Source of the DNA: a virus
Direction: 5' to 3' (one strand)
IMG/VR virus record: IMGVR_UViG_3300010158_000189
Location: 1 to 34,847 of that record
DNA: 34,847 nucleotides
The translations under genes were made by a program, and so were the position numbers. Below, piece after piece: positions 1-7,105 of this stretch. The notes below the pieces were generated by a model that was not told where the DNA came from, did no database searches, and was given only the letters and a program-made list of their open reading frames with translations. Position 1 is the first letter of the stretch. Each line of letters opens with the position of its first letter.

Positions 1-288
1 ACTGGTAAGGCAATCAAGGAGGATGGCAGCAAAGGCGCTCCTATCCGCGTAGTAGATGCCCAAGGCCATGACTGGGATGACCGATTAATCGGTAATGGTT
101 CTGTACTTAATGTTGCATACACCTTAAATACCGTTGGTAAGGGCAAGGAGACTCGCATGAAGCCTTCTGTTCTTTCCGTACAAGTCTGGGATCACAAGGC
201 ATATAAGCCTAAGAGTTCGTTCCCGACTAAGCCACTAGATGCTGTGTCTGACACTGACGCCTCTGGCGCTTTGAAGCAGGCTTGGTAA
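1..288 (+). CDS. probable ssDNA-binding protein (T7 gp2.5-like), 3' part
   Basis: The reading frame is open from the first base and stops with TAA at 286-288, so the 5' end lies outside the window and 95 codons remain. The visible part includes LIGNGSVLNVAYTLN and MKPSVLSVQVWDHKAY, a pattern of beta strands like the OB-fold single-stranded DNA-binding proteins of podoviruses (T7 gp2.5 or DUF2815 type). The tail (AVSDTDASGALKQAW) is mildly acidic and ends in an aromatic residue, as gp2.5 tails do; in that family the tail recruits replication partners. A nuclease gene directly downstream fits a replication and recombination role. The family call is inference from a fragment; another OB-fold phage protein is possible. 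Confidence 0.5.
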   Translation, partial: TGKAIKEDGSKGAPIRVVDAQGHDWDDRLIGNGSVLNVAYTLNTVGKGKETRMKPSVLSVQVWDHKAYKPKSSFPTKPLDAVSDTDASGALKQAW

Positions 289-323
289 TGCGTAGCATTG
301 TTACGTCATCGAGAGGTGACTAA

Positions 324-1187
324 TTGAGTCAGTTAGACACTCTTGTGTCTGATATCTATGGGGTTCTCGAGGGCAAATCCCTTGTGAACCCCAAGATGTT
401 TGATAAGTACCGTCTCCTTGTAGGTGATGCAGTAATTGGTAGATTAATAACAGAAGACCGTAAGCCTTCTCTTCGTATGTCAAACCTAGGCAAGCCTCTT
501 CGTCAACTCTGGTACGAGCTTAATGGTTATCAAGGAGAAAAGATTACAGGGCAGACCCTCCTCAAGTTCTCTTATGGACATCTTGTCGAATCCCTCTGTA
601 TCATTCTCGCTGAAGCGGCAGGCCACAAGGTCGAAAAACTTCAGGAAGAAATTGAAGTCGATGGTATCAAAGGCCATATCGACTGTGTAATTGACGGTGT
701 CTTAGTAGACGTCAAGAGCTGTAGTAGTTACTCATTTAATAAGTTTAAGTACAGTAAGATATTTGACGATGATCCCTTTGGCTACGTGGCGCAACTCTCA
801 GGGTATGCTCATGCCCTAGATCTCCCGGCTGCTTGGATTGCTATTGATAAGGTCTCAGGTGAGATTTGCATCCTAGACCTGCCTAAAGAAAAGATCGACA
901 AGTACGACGTTAAACAAAGAATCAGTACAGTGCGTAACGGGTTATCCCAAAAGGAGCCACCTCCGAAATGTTACGAAGACGAGCTTGATGGAAAGTCTGG
1001 GAACAGAAAACTCTCTATCGGTTGTTCTTACTGTGCGTTTAAATTCGAATGCTGGAAAGACAGTAATGGTGGTAAAGGACTCCAGACGTACTACTATAGT
1101 ACAGGGCCTCGTTACCTTACTAATGTTGCTAAAGAACCTAAAGTAAACAAAGAAGAAGCGGAAGTCAACTTCCCTATTAAAGGTTAA
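324..1187 (+). CDS. PD-(D/E)XK exonuclease, Cas4/RecB-like
   Basis: A 287-residue nuclease of the PD-(D/E)XK superfamily, probably the phage DNA-degradation or recombination exonuclease. Visible motifs are GHLVE (85-89), GHID (metal-binding Asp120), VDVKS (Asp129 and Lys131) and QLSGY (Gln157, Tyr161), the RecB/Cas4-type motif set. The C-terminus has four cysteines (216, 234, 237, 243; GCSYCAFKFEC), the layout of a Cas4/AddB-like Fe-S or zinc cluster. The start is TTG at 324, preceded by GAGAGGTG at 311-318; the next in-frame ATG would remove N-terminal sequence and has no comparable site. It follows the SSB gene by 35 bases and precedes a small gene by 2. The superfamily call is firm; the exact substrate (5'-3' exonuclease or other) is inferred. 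Confidence 0.85.
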   Translation: MSQLDTLVSDIYGVLEGKSLVNPKMFDKYRLLVGDAVIGRLITEDRKPSLRMSNLGKPLRQLWYELNGYQGEKITGQTLLKFSYGHLVESLCIILAEAAGHKVEKLQEEIEVDGIKGHIDCVIDGVLVDVKSCSSYSFNKFKYSKIFDDDPFGYVAQLSGYAHALDLPAAWIAIDKVSGEICILDLPKEKIDKYDVKQRISTVRNGLSQKEPPPKCYEDELDGKSGNRKLSIGCSYCAFKFECWKDSNGGKGLQTYYYSTGPRYLTNVAKEPKVNKEEAEVNFPIKG

Positions 1188-1189
1188 AT

Positions 1190-1543
1190 ATGTCAGACGA
1201 CAAGATTATCGATTTTGCATCACGTATCAATAAGAATCAAGACCCATCTAATGACTCCGGTCCTTTTGAAGCACGGGTCGAAGGCCCTGTCGAAGGGATC
1301 TACGAGTTCAATTTATACGGTACGGATTCCGAACCTTCTCCTGCCCCTGTTTTTGCAGAAGGCTTCTTGAAGTTCGGCCCACAGTTCATCGCTGTGACAG
1401 AGGGCCCTGAAATGGAAAGTACTATCTTATTTGCGGCTCAGACTGCTGTCGTTAAGTATCTACAGCGCGTCGAAGAGCTGTACCCAGAAGATGGTGCTCC
1501 TTACGAAGACATTGAAGATGGTGCTCCTGATGGCGAAGGCTGA
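1190..1543 (+). CDS. acidic protein of unknown function
   Basis: A 117-residue acidic protein that I do not recognise. It starts at ATG 1190, two bases after the nuclease stop, so it is probably translationally coupled. The central part (VEGIYEFNLYGTDSEPSPAPVF, residues about 35-55, here abbreviated by its position) looks like beta strands. The C-terminus is strongly acidic, with two DGAP-type repeats (EDGAPYEDIEDGAPDGEG, 100-117). There is no signal peptide or membrane segment. Its place between a nuclease and an endonuclease VII suggests a DNA-metabolism accessory or DNA-mimic-like protein, but this is only context. Confidence 0.7.
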   Translation: MSDDKIIDFASRINKNQDPSNDSGPFEARVEGPVEGIYEFNLYGTDSEPSPAPVFAEGFLKFGPQFIAVTEGPEMESTILFAAQTAVVKYLQRVEELYPEDGAPYEDIEDGAPDGEG

Positions 1544-1691
1544 TAACTCTCATTTGGCAATGGCCGAGAAAGCGTTTAACCAACGGCTTCGAGAGATGGC
1601 ACTAAGTCTTGCTCATCAAAATCATGACAGTGAGACTATGACTATTAAGCGAGCAGAATCTTATTACGCCTTTCTGAATAAGAATGACTAA
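1530..1691 (+). CDS. small hypothetical protein
   Basis: A 53-residue helical, charged protein (starting MAKADNSHLAMAEK) of unknown function. The frame is open further upstream, but that part lies inside the preceding gene and reads as out-of-frame low-complexity sequence, so I chose ATG 1530. ATG 1560 is an alternative. Neither start has a strong ribosome-binding site. The gene overlaps the upstream gene by 14 bases and the endonuclease VII gene by 8, typical of this tightly packed operon. No motif, membrane segment or cysteine pair is visible. Confidence 0.5.
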   Translation: MAKADNSHLAMAEKAFNQRLREMALSLAHQNHDSETMTIKRAESYYAFLNKND

Positions 1692-2016
1692 GCTCTCAAC
1701 AAGAGAGCATTACCTTCTCAAGACATACGGTATCTCACTCTCCCAATACGAAGAACTTCTTAAGAAGCAAGGAGATGCGTGTGCCGTATGTCTCAGAGGG
1801 AAGGAAGTATTTCCTAAGAATCTAGCAGTGGATCATAATCATGTATCTGGCGAAATTAGAGGACTTCTTTGCACGTACTGCAACCGGTATCGGGTTGGTC
1901 GTCATCGTGATCCTTCTCTACTTCGCCGTATTGCAGATTATATTTCGCAAGGTACTGGTTGGATCGTACCAAGTAAAAAGAAAAAGAAACGTCGAAAGAG
2001 ACGGAATAAAAAGTGA
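1684..2016 (+). CDS. recombination endonuclease VII (HNH family)
   Basis: A 110-residue HNH/His-Me-finger nuclease of the T4 endonuclease VII family, which resolves branched DNA before packaging. The N-terminal YGISLSQYEELLKKQG is followed by a zinc knuckle (C33, C36 and C63, C66) enclosing the catalytic VDHNH (Asp50, His51, His53) and ending in CN. The C-terminal tail (residues about 97-110) is a run of Lys and Arg, probably non-specific DNA binding. It starts at ATG 1684, overlapping the upstream gene by 8 bases. A second, differently built family member lies at 4971-5357. This one lacks the extra N-terminal zinc finger, so it is the better candidate for the phage's own resolvase. Confidence 0.88.
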   Translation: MTKLSTREHYLLKTYGISLSQYEELLKKQGDACAVCLRGKEVFPKNLAVDHNHVSGEIRGLLCTYCNRYRVGRHRDPSLLRRIADYISQGTGWIVPSKKKKKRRKRRNKK

Positions 2017-2192
2017 TTAGATACGCAGTAGTATTCTTCTATCCTGCCCGAAACATTGGGCTATACAGCAAGACTTATAAAGACGGTATCAAAGATATTG
2101 TTGAGGCAGAACAACTTCGGATTAATGGAATCAACGAGTATCACTTTGACCCTCAGAACGTCCAAGTAATTTCGTATCGTACAGATTCATGA
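2013..2192 (+). CDS. small hypothetical protein
   Basis: A 59-residue protein beginning MIRYAVVFFYPARNIGLYSK and ending in SYRTDS. It starts with GTG at 2013, which overlaps the endonuclease VII stop (GTGA), and it ends inside the ATGA start overlap of the next gene. This double coupling is the main evidence that it is real. The hydrophobic AVVFFY near the N-terminus looks like a beta strand rather than a membrane helix. Function is unknown. Confidence 0.65.
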   Translation: MIRYAVVFFYPARNIGLYSKTYKDGIKDIVEAEQLRINGINEYHFDPQNVQVISYRTDS

Positions 2193-2653
2193 CGGTAATC
2201 GCATATAAGAATAAGATCTTAGCAGCAGACACAAAGGCTGTAGCCGAAGATGGTTTGACTTATAAGTCTAAGAAGCTAGAGAAGCTTTCCAATAATACAC
2301 TTATTGGTTGTGCTGGAGATTCTGATTGTCGTGATCTAGTCTTAATCCTTGGTAAGTCAACTCTGAATAAGATGCCAACTAAGGTAAAACTCAGGAGCAC
2401 TGAGACCTTCTTTCGTGGTATCTGGGTCTTCCCGACAGGTGAGGTGTTCAGGGTATCTGTAGAATGTGAAGATAATAAATGGGACGCAGAGATTCTTCCG
2501 GTGTTTGAGCCACAAATAGCTGTGGGTTCCGGTGGAGCATACGCTCTAGGTGCCATGTTAGCAGGAAAGACAGCAATAGAAGCTGTCAAGATCGCTTGTA
2601 AATTAGATAATAATTGTGGTCTTCCTGTAGAGAGTATGACGATTGACACCTAA
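2189..2653 (+). CDS. HslV/proteasome beta-like Ntn hydrolase
   Basis: A 154-residue protein with the marks of the proteasome beta/HslV fold. Removal of Met1 would expose Thr2 as the N-terminal nucleophile (MTVIAY). AADTKAV (Asp14) matches the HslV GGDGQVS block, the Lys pair near 28-29 matches the catalytic lysine region, CAGDSDCRD matches the AGxxxDA block, and VGSGGAYALGAMLAG followed by an AIEAVKIA helix matches the SGGNYAxAAA block. In bacteria HslV is a threonine protease that needs the HslU ATPase. No ATPase partner is seen here, so its substrate and whether it forms rings are unknown. It starts with an ATGA overlap at 2189. It could be an inactive or regulatory relative, but the nucleophile is kept. 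Confidence 0.8.
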   Translation: MTVIAYKNKILAADTKAVAEDGLTYKSKKLEKLSNNTLIGCAGDSDCRDLVLILGKSTLNKMPTKVKLRSTETFFRGIWVFPTGEVFRVSVECEDNKWDAEILPVFEPQIAVGSGGAYALGAMLAGKTAIEAVKIACKLDNNCGLPVESMTIDT

Positions 2654-3389
2654 GATTATTCTTATTGATATCGAGACTTCGCCGTTGACGACATATACGT
2701 GGTCAGCGTTTGAAGACAATGCACTAAAGATCCTTGAGTTCTCAAAGATCATGTCTGTAGCTTATAAAGATCTCCACTCACCCACCGTATCCTGTAAGGC
2801 TGTAGCCGACTACAAGGGATATAAGAAGGGTGAGATTAATGACGAGAAACTAGTACGAGAAATTTGGGAAGTCTTAGACAAAGCTGATATTGTAATTGCC
2901 CATCATGGTGATCGATTCGACCTTCCTAAGCTAAACTCCCGATTCGTATACTACGGACTAACTGCTCCTAGTTATTATAAGAGTATTGACACTAGGAAGA
3001 TTGCAAGCCGTTACTTCAAGTTCGATAGTAACTCACTGAACAATCTGTCTGCGTATCTAAGCCTAGGTGCTAAGGCTGAAACAGGTGGCTTCTCTCTTTG
3101 GGACAAGTGTATCCAAGGTGATAAGGATGCTTGGAAGAAGATGAAAGCTTACAATGTCTATGACGTTGTGCTTCTTGAAAAGGTCTACCTTACTCTGAGG
3201 CCATTCATGGAGAATCATCCTAACCTAAACATCATCTCTGGGTCAACAGAAGCACATGCTTGTCATACTTGTCAGAGTAAGAATACGGTCAAGCAGGGCT
3301 TCAAGATCACAGTTACCGGGAAGAAGCAACGATACCAGTGTAACGACTGTGGTGCATGGAGCACTGGGAAGTTTGAGAAGAACACATGA
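2643..3389 (+). CDS. DEDDy 3'-5' exonuclease with C-terminal zinc ribbon
   Basis: A 248-residue RNase H-fold exonuclease of the DnaQ/PolB type. Exo I is IDIET (Asp9, Glu11), Exo II is the HHGDRFDLPKL block (Asp93), and Exo III is YNVYD (Tyr170, Asp174), the YxxxD form that defines DEDDy enzymes. A C-terminal domain has CHTC (207, 210) and CNDC (233, 236), a zinc ribbon likely to bind DNA. The start is TTG at 2643, overlapping the upstream gene by 11 bases; the next Met lies after Exo I, so the TTG start is needed. No polymerase domain is present, so this is a stand-alone proofreading or processing nuclease. The call is firm; the precise role is inferred. Confidence 0.87.
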   Translation: MTPKIILIDIETSPLTTYTWSAFEDNALKILEFSKIMSVAYKDLHSPTVSCKAVADYKGYKKGEINDEKLVREIWEVLDKADIVIAHHGDRFDLPKLNSRFVYYGLTAPSYYKSIDTRKIASRYFKFDSNSLNNLSAYLSLGAKAETGGFSLWDKCIQGDKDAWKKMKAYNVYDVVLLEKVYLTLRPFMENHPNLNIISGSTEAHACHTCQSKNTVKQGFKITVTGKKQRYQCNDCGAWSTGKFEKNT

Positions 3390-3541
3390 GCATCGACCCA
3401 GACCTATTAGATGAGTTCAAGAAAGAACTTGCTGACCGTTATACTGCCGGAGAGCTTGCTGAGATGATGGACCTAGATATCTGGGACATCCTTGAGGCAG
3501 ATAATTTACAGGAAAAGATCATGGAATATAAGTTCCGATAA
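3386..3541 (+). CDS. small conserved-looking phage protein
   Basis: A 51-residue acidic helical protein that starts in an ATGA overlap with the exonuclease stop. Residues about 17-34 (RYTAGELAEMMDLDIWDI) could form a helix-turn-helix-like helical pair, as in small phage proteins found in replication operons. No catalytic motif is seen. It ends at the AAGGA ribosome-binding site of the dCMP deaminase gene, and its stop codon TAA at 3539-3541 touches that site. Function is unknown. Confidence 0.7.
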   Translation: MSIDPDLLDEFKKELADRYTAGELAEMMDLDIWDILEADNLQEKIMEYKFR

Positions 3542-3551
3542 AGGAAATAGA

Positions 3552-4046
3552 TTGCGTAATACTGAAGTATGGGACCGTCGCTATCTCGACATCGCCAAGA
3601 CAGTTAGTACATGGAGCAAGGACCCAAGCACTAAAGTAGGTGCTGTTCTTGTTGATACAGAAGGGCGTGTTGTAGGCACAGGTTATAACGGATTCCCCAA
3701 AGGAGTTCATGATGATCCAAGTAGATATGCAAACAGAGAACTTAAGTATGAACTCGTTGTTCATGCAGAGATTAATGCAATTCTTACAGCCGGTCACCAA
3801 GCCAGAGGAAGTACACTATATGTCTATCCGGGATTTGGAAGTCCATGTATGTGTACAGGATGTGCCAAGGCAGCTATACAAGCTGGAGTCAAACGCGTTG
3901 TTGGGCTTGTTGAAGAAATTGATGCCGAAAGGTTAGCACGTTGGAAAGCCAGTCTTCATTATTCTCAACTGATGTGTAATGAAGGGGGTATAGAAACAAA
4001 GGTATATGACAAGCTACCAGTTCTTGAAGGAACGAAGGAAACATGA
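3552..4046 (+). CDS. deoxycytidylate (dCMP) deaminase
   Basis: A 164-residue zinc-dependent deaminase converting dCMP to dUMP, feeding thymidylate synthesis. Motifs are HAEINA (His71 zinc ligand, Glu73 proton shuttle) and PCMCTGCAKAAIQAG, in which C101 and C104 form the second zinc motif. WSKDPSTKVGAVLVD near the N-terminus is typical of the family. I chose the TTG at 3552 because AAGGA at 3541-3545 lies 6 bases before it; the longer open frame from 3492 runs over the preceding gene and adds sequence unlike the family. It ends in an ATGA overlap with the HAD nucleotidase. It is part of a four-gene nucleotide cassette. Confidence 0.9.
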   Translation: MRNTEVWDRRYLDIAKTVSTWSKDPSTKVGAVLVDTEGRVVGTGYNGFPKGVHDDPSRYANRELKYELVVHAEINAILTAGHQARGSTLYVYPGFGSPCMCTGCAKAAIQAGVKRVVGLVEEIDAERLARWKASLHYSQLMCNEGGIETKVYDKLPVLEGTKET

Positions 4047-4618
4047 AGATCTTCCTAGACATGGATGGCGTCCTTGCAGACTTTGATACCTATATCCTAG
4101 ATAAGTATGGCATTAAGAATTGTAAAGATGCATACAGCACTGACTGGAACGACAAGACAGACGACCAGAAGAAGCTAGGCAATGCCATTGCTAAGGCCAT
4201 AAATAGTCGACACTTCTTCAGGGATCTTCCGGTGATGCCGGGTGCCCATAACCTCTGGAAGGCTGCTCATCGTGGCAGTGATAAGCCTTACGTACTGACA
4301 GCTATTCCCGAGTCATGTAATGAGAATGAAGTCAAGAAAGATAAGCGTGACTGGATTCATCAGTATATGAATGAAGTTCACGACGATGAGTTCATTGCCT
4401 GTGAAAGGTCTGAGAAGGTTCAGTATGCCATGGGATTTACAGGCTTACCTCGTAACATGACAAGAGTTCCTAATATCCTTATTGATGACCTTCCTTTGAA
4501 TTGTAAAGCATGGACAAAGGCCGGTGGATATGGTATACTATTCGAGGACAGTGAACAGTCCATTGCTGCACTAAATGAAGCACATCAGTACTATGGAGAG
4601 CATATTGACGTCGAATGA
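4043..4618 (+). CDS. HAD-family 5'(3')-deoxyribonucleotidase
   Basis: A 191-residue HAD phosphatase. Motif I is FLDMDGVLADF (nucleophile Asp6, acid/base Asp8). A Thr in YVLTAIP serves as motif II, and LIDDLPLNC carries the acidic motif IV. The family (NT5C) removes phosphate from deoxynucleoside monophosphates. It is coupled by ATGA to dCMP deaminase, and its last 14 bases overlap the next gene. In context it may trim the dNMP pool or remove a competing nucleotide. Length fits the phage members of the family. The substrate is inferred. Confidence 0.8.
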   Translation: MKIFLDMDGVLADFDTYILDKYGIKNCKDAYSTDWNDKTDDQKKLGNAIAKAINSRHFFRDLPVMPGAHNLWKAAHRGSDKPYVLTAIPESCNENEVKKDKRDWIHQYMNEVHDDEFIACERSEKVQYAMGFTGLPRNMTRVPNILIDDLPLNCKAWTKAGGYGILFEDSEQSIAALNEAHQYYGEHIDVE

Positions 4619-4925
4619 TACTGGAGATCATCTCCGTAAAGACGATGGTAAGTCTCGGCTGGACCTGCTTCCTCCTGAGGCTATCCTAGCCCTAGGGGAT
4701 CTGTATGCCCAAGGCGCTCTTAAGTATACTCCACGGGGCTGGGAAGAAGGAATGTCTTGGGGCCGGTGTCTAGGGTCACTGCTACGGCATGTCTTCAAAT
4801 GGGCCCGTGGTGAAGACTATGACAAAGACACTGGTGCCCATCATATGATTTCAGCAGCTTGGAACGCAATTGCACTGTACACATACCATGTCCGTAAAAT
4901 AGGAATTGATGACCGAGGAAAGTAA
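4605..4925 (+). CDS. DUF5664 dATP/dGTP diphosphohydrolase-like protein
   Basis: A 106-residue protein with the block KDDGKSRLDLLPPEAI, then GALKYTPRGWEEG, then LLRHVFKWARGEDYD, then GAHHMISAAWNAIAL. This is the all-helical, MazG-like family known in databases as DUF5664 or the N-terminal dATP/dGTP diphosphohydrolase domain. The acidic residues (Glu, Asp, and His-His near the C-terminus) could bind magnesium. I chose TTG at 4605, preceded by GGAGAG at 4595-4600; ATG 4575 and 4593 are in-frame alternatives deeper in the upstream gene. Its neighbours are all nucleotide enzymes, so it probably edits the purine dNTP pool. Enzyme activity is inferred. Confidence 0.72.
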   Translation: MTSNDTGDHLRKDDGKSRLDLLPPEAILALGDLYAQGALKYTPRGWEEGMSWGRCLGSLLRHVFKWARGEDYDKDTGAHHMISAAWNAIALYTYHVRKIGIDDRGK

Positions 4926-4926
4926 C

Positions 4927-4971
4927 ATGAAGACTTATTGCCCTATCACCCCTGTTAATGAAAGCCTTTGA
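4927..4971 (+). CDS. 14-codon leader ORF before endonuclease
   Basis: ATG 4927 is preceded by a strong ribosome-binding site (GAGGAAAG, about 4915-4922) and opens a 14-residue peptide, MKTYCPITPVNESL. Its stop (4969-4971) overlaps the ATG of the endonuclease gene as TGATG. The downstream gene has no good site of its own, so the peptide may serve to load ribosomes by coupling. It could instead be the orphaned 5' end of a gene displaced when the endonuclease arrived. It may have no function as a protein. Confidence 0.4.
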   Translation: MKTYCPITPVNESL

Positions 4972-5357
4972 TGCAGGCTAGTTGCCATCCTGATAAGACA
5001 CATCTGGCACGAGGTATGTGCCGGACTTGTTATAATCAGTGGTATTTCAAGACCCATCCTGAAGAGTACAAACAAGCAGGACTTAAGTGGCGATCAAACA
5101 ATAAAGAGAAGCTTAGAAATAAAGCTTTAAAAGAAAACTTCGGAATCACTTTAGAGGAGTTCCGTGAACGGTTAAGCAAACAAGATGGGTTGTGTGCAAT
5201 CTGTAGTTTAGAACCGGGGACACATCTAGACCATAATCACGCGACAGGTAAGATAAGAGGTATCCTCTGCAACACCTGTAACCGTGGTCTAGGGTTGTTC
5301 AAAGATAACAGATCTGTATTAGATAATGCTATAAGGTATCTTAAAAATAATGAATAA
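4971..5357 (+). CDS. homing-like endonuclease VII with extra zinc finger
   Basis: A 128-residue protein with two parts. The N-terminal zinc finger (C5, H6, C17, C20; CHPDKTHLARGMCRTCYNQW) is followed by a basic linker and then an endonuclease VII core: FGITLEEFRERL, C75/C78, LDHNH (Asp87, His88, His90), C100/C103 and N104. This architecture is common among free-standing HNH nucleases that sit between phage genes and behave like homing endonucleases. I chose ATG 4971 (coupled to the leader ORF) over TTG 4968. It overlaps the ribonucleotide reductase start by 8 bases. Mobility is inferred from its position and from its being a second copy of the family. Confidence 0.85.
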   Translation: MQASCHPDKTHLARGMCRTCYNQWYFKTHPEEYKQAGLKWRSNNKEKLRNKALKENFGITLEEFRERLSKQDGLCAICSLEPGTHLDHNHATGKIRGILCNTCNRGLGLFKDNRSVLDNAIRYLKNNE

Positions 5358-7086
5358 GAAGTGGGGCCCAACCCTTGCAATTAGTGAAGAAATACACGCT
5401 ACTAAGTACCGTGGCGTAGGAGAGACATTCGAAGATGGTGTAAATAGGCTTGCCTCTACTCTATCTGATAATGACGATCATAGACGAGCCTTATCGGACA
5501 TTCTTTTAGACATGAGATTTATGCCCGCTGGTAGGGTACAGGCCGCTATTGGTGCACCTAAACGAGTCACCCCTTGGAACTGTTTTGTGTCAGGGACAAT
5601 CGCAGATGATTTTAACGCTATCATGGAAATGGCTAAAGAAGCCGGACATACGATGCGGCTCGGTGGAGGTATTGGGTATGACTTCTCTCCTCTACGTCCT
5701 AGAGGAAGTCTCATCAAATCGCTCGGGTCCCAGTCTTCCGGTCCCATCTCTTTTATGGATATTTTCAACTCTGTATGCGGGACTATTTCTTCTGCGGGCC
5801 ACAGGCGGGGCGCTCAGATGGGCGTCCTCCGTGTAGATCATCCTGATATCGAGGAGTTCGTACATGCAAAACGGAATGAAAATAAGCTTACTGCTTTCAA
5901 TATCAGCGTTGGTATTACTGACGCCTTTATGGATGCTGTCAAAGCCGATAAAGATTTCAACCTTAAGTTCCACAATAAGGTATATAAGACCGTTCGAGCC
6001 CGTGCCCTATGGGACAGTATTATGCGAAGTACGTGGGATTGGGCTGAGCCGGGTGTTCTTTTTATCGACAGGATCAACAAGGAAAACAATCTCTGGTACT
6101 GCGAAACGATTGCTGCTACCAATCCTTGTGGAGAACAACCCCTTCCACCATACGGAGCTTGTCTGCTGGGAAGTTTCAACCTAGTCAAGTATGTACAAGA
6201 GACGAAAGCAACTGACGGAAGTACTGTAAAGGATTTTAACACTCCGTTGTTCATCAAGGACATTGAAGCTGTTGTCCGTGCTATGGATAATATCATGGAC
6301 CTCGGAGTATACCCTTTACCTCAGCAGGAATCTGAGGGTAAAAGTAAGCGTCGTATGGGTCTAGGCATCACGGGACTCGCAAATGCTCTGGAGTATCTTG
6401 GATGTCCGTATGGATCTCAAAGGTTCCTATCCATACTGGGATCAATTCTAATTCAACTCCGCGATACTGCATATCGTACAAGTGTTGAGCTCGCTAAGGA
6501 AAAGGGTCCATTCCCGATGTTTGATGCTGAGAAGTATCTACAAGGGACGTTCATCAAGACACTCCCTGAAGATATTCGAGAAGGTATTAAAAAGTATGGC
6601 ATCAGAAATAGTCATCTACTCTCCATTGCTCCAACAGGAACTATTTCCCTTAGCGCAGACAATATCTCTTCAGGAATCGAACCAGTCTTTACTTACTCCT
6701 ATACTCGGACAATCATCACAGCAGAAGGTGTCCGGTACGAGGATGTTGAGGATTATGGACATCGGGTATGGGGGGTTAAGGGTAAAACTGCCAATGAGCT
6801 ATCTCCAGAGGAACACGTAAATGTTCTCATCGCTTCTCAAAAGTATGTCGACTCAGCTTGCTCAAAGACATGCAATGTCGGAGCAGACGTTGATTGGGAA
6901 CGCTTTAAGAATATATACATTGCAGCTTATGATGGGGGTGCCAAAGGCTGCACTACCTTCAGAGCGGCAGGTAAGAGAATGGGAATCCTCGTTGAAAAGA
7001 CTGTCGAAAAAGAATACATAGATGATGAAGACTCAGTTGAAGTCTGTAAGATTGACCCTAATACTGGTCAGCCTACTTGTAGCTAA
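5350..7086 (+). CDS. nrdJ: class II (adenosylcobalamin-dependent) ribonucleotide reductase
   Basis: A 578-residue reductase that makes deoxyribonucleotides using adenosylcobalamin. Asn258, Cys260 and Glu262 sit in NPCGEQPLPPYGACLLGSFN. Cys271, 11 residues after the thiyl Cys260, matches the redox-active spacing of class II enzymes, with Cys78 (PWNCFVSG) as its partner. LGGGIGYDFSPLRPRGS (104-120), IAPTGT (426-431) and GCTTFRAAGKR (533-543) are further family blocks. The C-terminal VCKIDPNTGQPTCS holds the cysteine pair that re-reduces the active site. It has no ATP-cone and no separate small subunit, and is short, as in phage versions. The ribosome-binding site is weak, and translation probably depends on the overlapping endonuclease stop. 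Confidence 0.92.
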   Translation: MNKKWGPTLAISEEIHATKYRGVGETFEDGVNRLASTLSDNDDHRRALSDILLDMRFMPAGRVQAAIGAPKRVTPWNCFVSGTIADDFNAIMEMAKEAGHTMRLGGGIGYDFSPLRPRGSLIKSLGSQSSGPISFMDIFNSVCGTISSAGHRRGAQMGVLRVDHPDIEEFVHAKRNENKLTAFNISVGITDAFMDAVKADKDFNLKFHNKVYKTVRARALWDSIMRSTWDWAEPGVLFIDRINKENNLWYCETIAATNPCGEQPLPPYGACLLGSFNLVKYVQETKATDGSTVKDFNTPLFIKDIEAVVRAMDNIMDLGVYPLPQQESEGKSKRRMGLGITGLANALEYLGCPYGSQRFLSILGSILIQLRDTAYRTSVELAKEKGPFPMFDAEKYLQGTFIKTLPEDIREGIKKYGIRNSHLLSIAPTGTISLSADNISSGIEPVFTYSYTRTIITAEGVRYEDVEDYGHRVWGVKGKTANELSPEEHVNVLIASQKYVDSACSKTCNVGADVDWERFKNIYIAAYDGGAKGCTTFRAAGKRMGILVEKTVEKEYIDDEDSVEVCKIDPNTGQPTCS

Positions 7087-7105
7087 TCTTTAGAAAGGAA
7101 GATCA

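Noticed and set aside
2260-2649. 129-codon minus frame opposite the HslV-like gene
   Set aside because: The sense frame has clear family motifs; the antisense frame has none and would be a lone minus gene in a plus operon.
2643-2671. TTGACA followed 17 bases later by TGATAT, plus strand
   Set aside because: The -10 matches only half of the consensus, and the sequence is the coding start of the exonuclease; the TTG is better explained as its start codon.
4605-4925. Proof of a 2-aminoadenine (Z) genome from the DUF5664-like gene
   Set aside because: That needs PurZ, and usually DatZ or DpoZ; neither is in this window, and DUF5664 proteins also occur in phages with ordinary DNA.
5838-6296. 152-codon open frame antisense to the reductase
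   Set aside because: It is a shadow of the strong sense gene, has no ribosome-binding site or recognisable motif, and opposes the operon.
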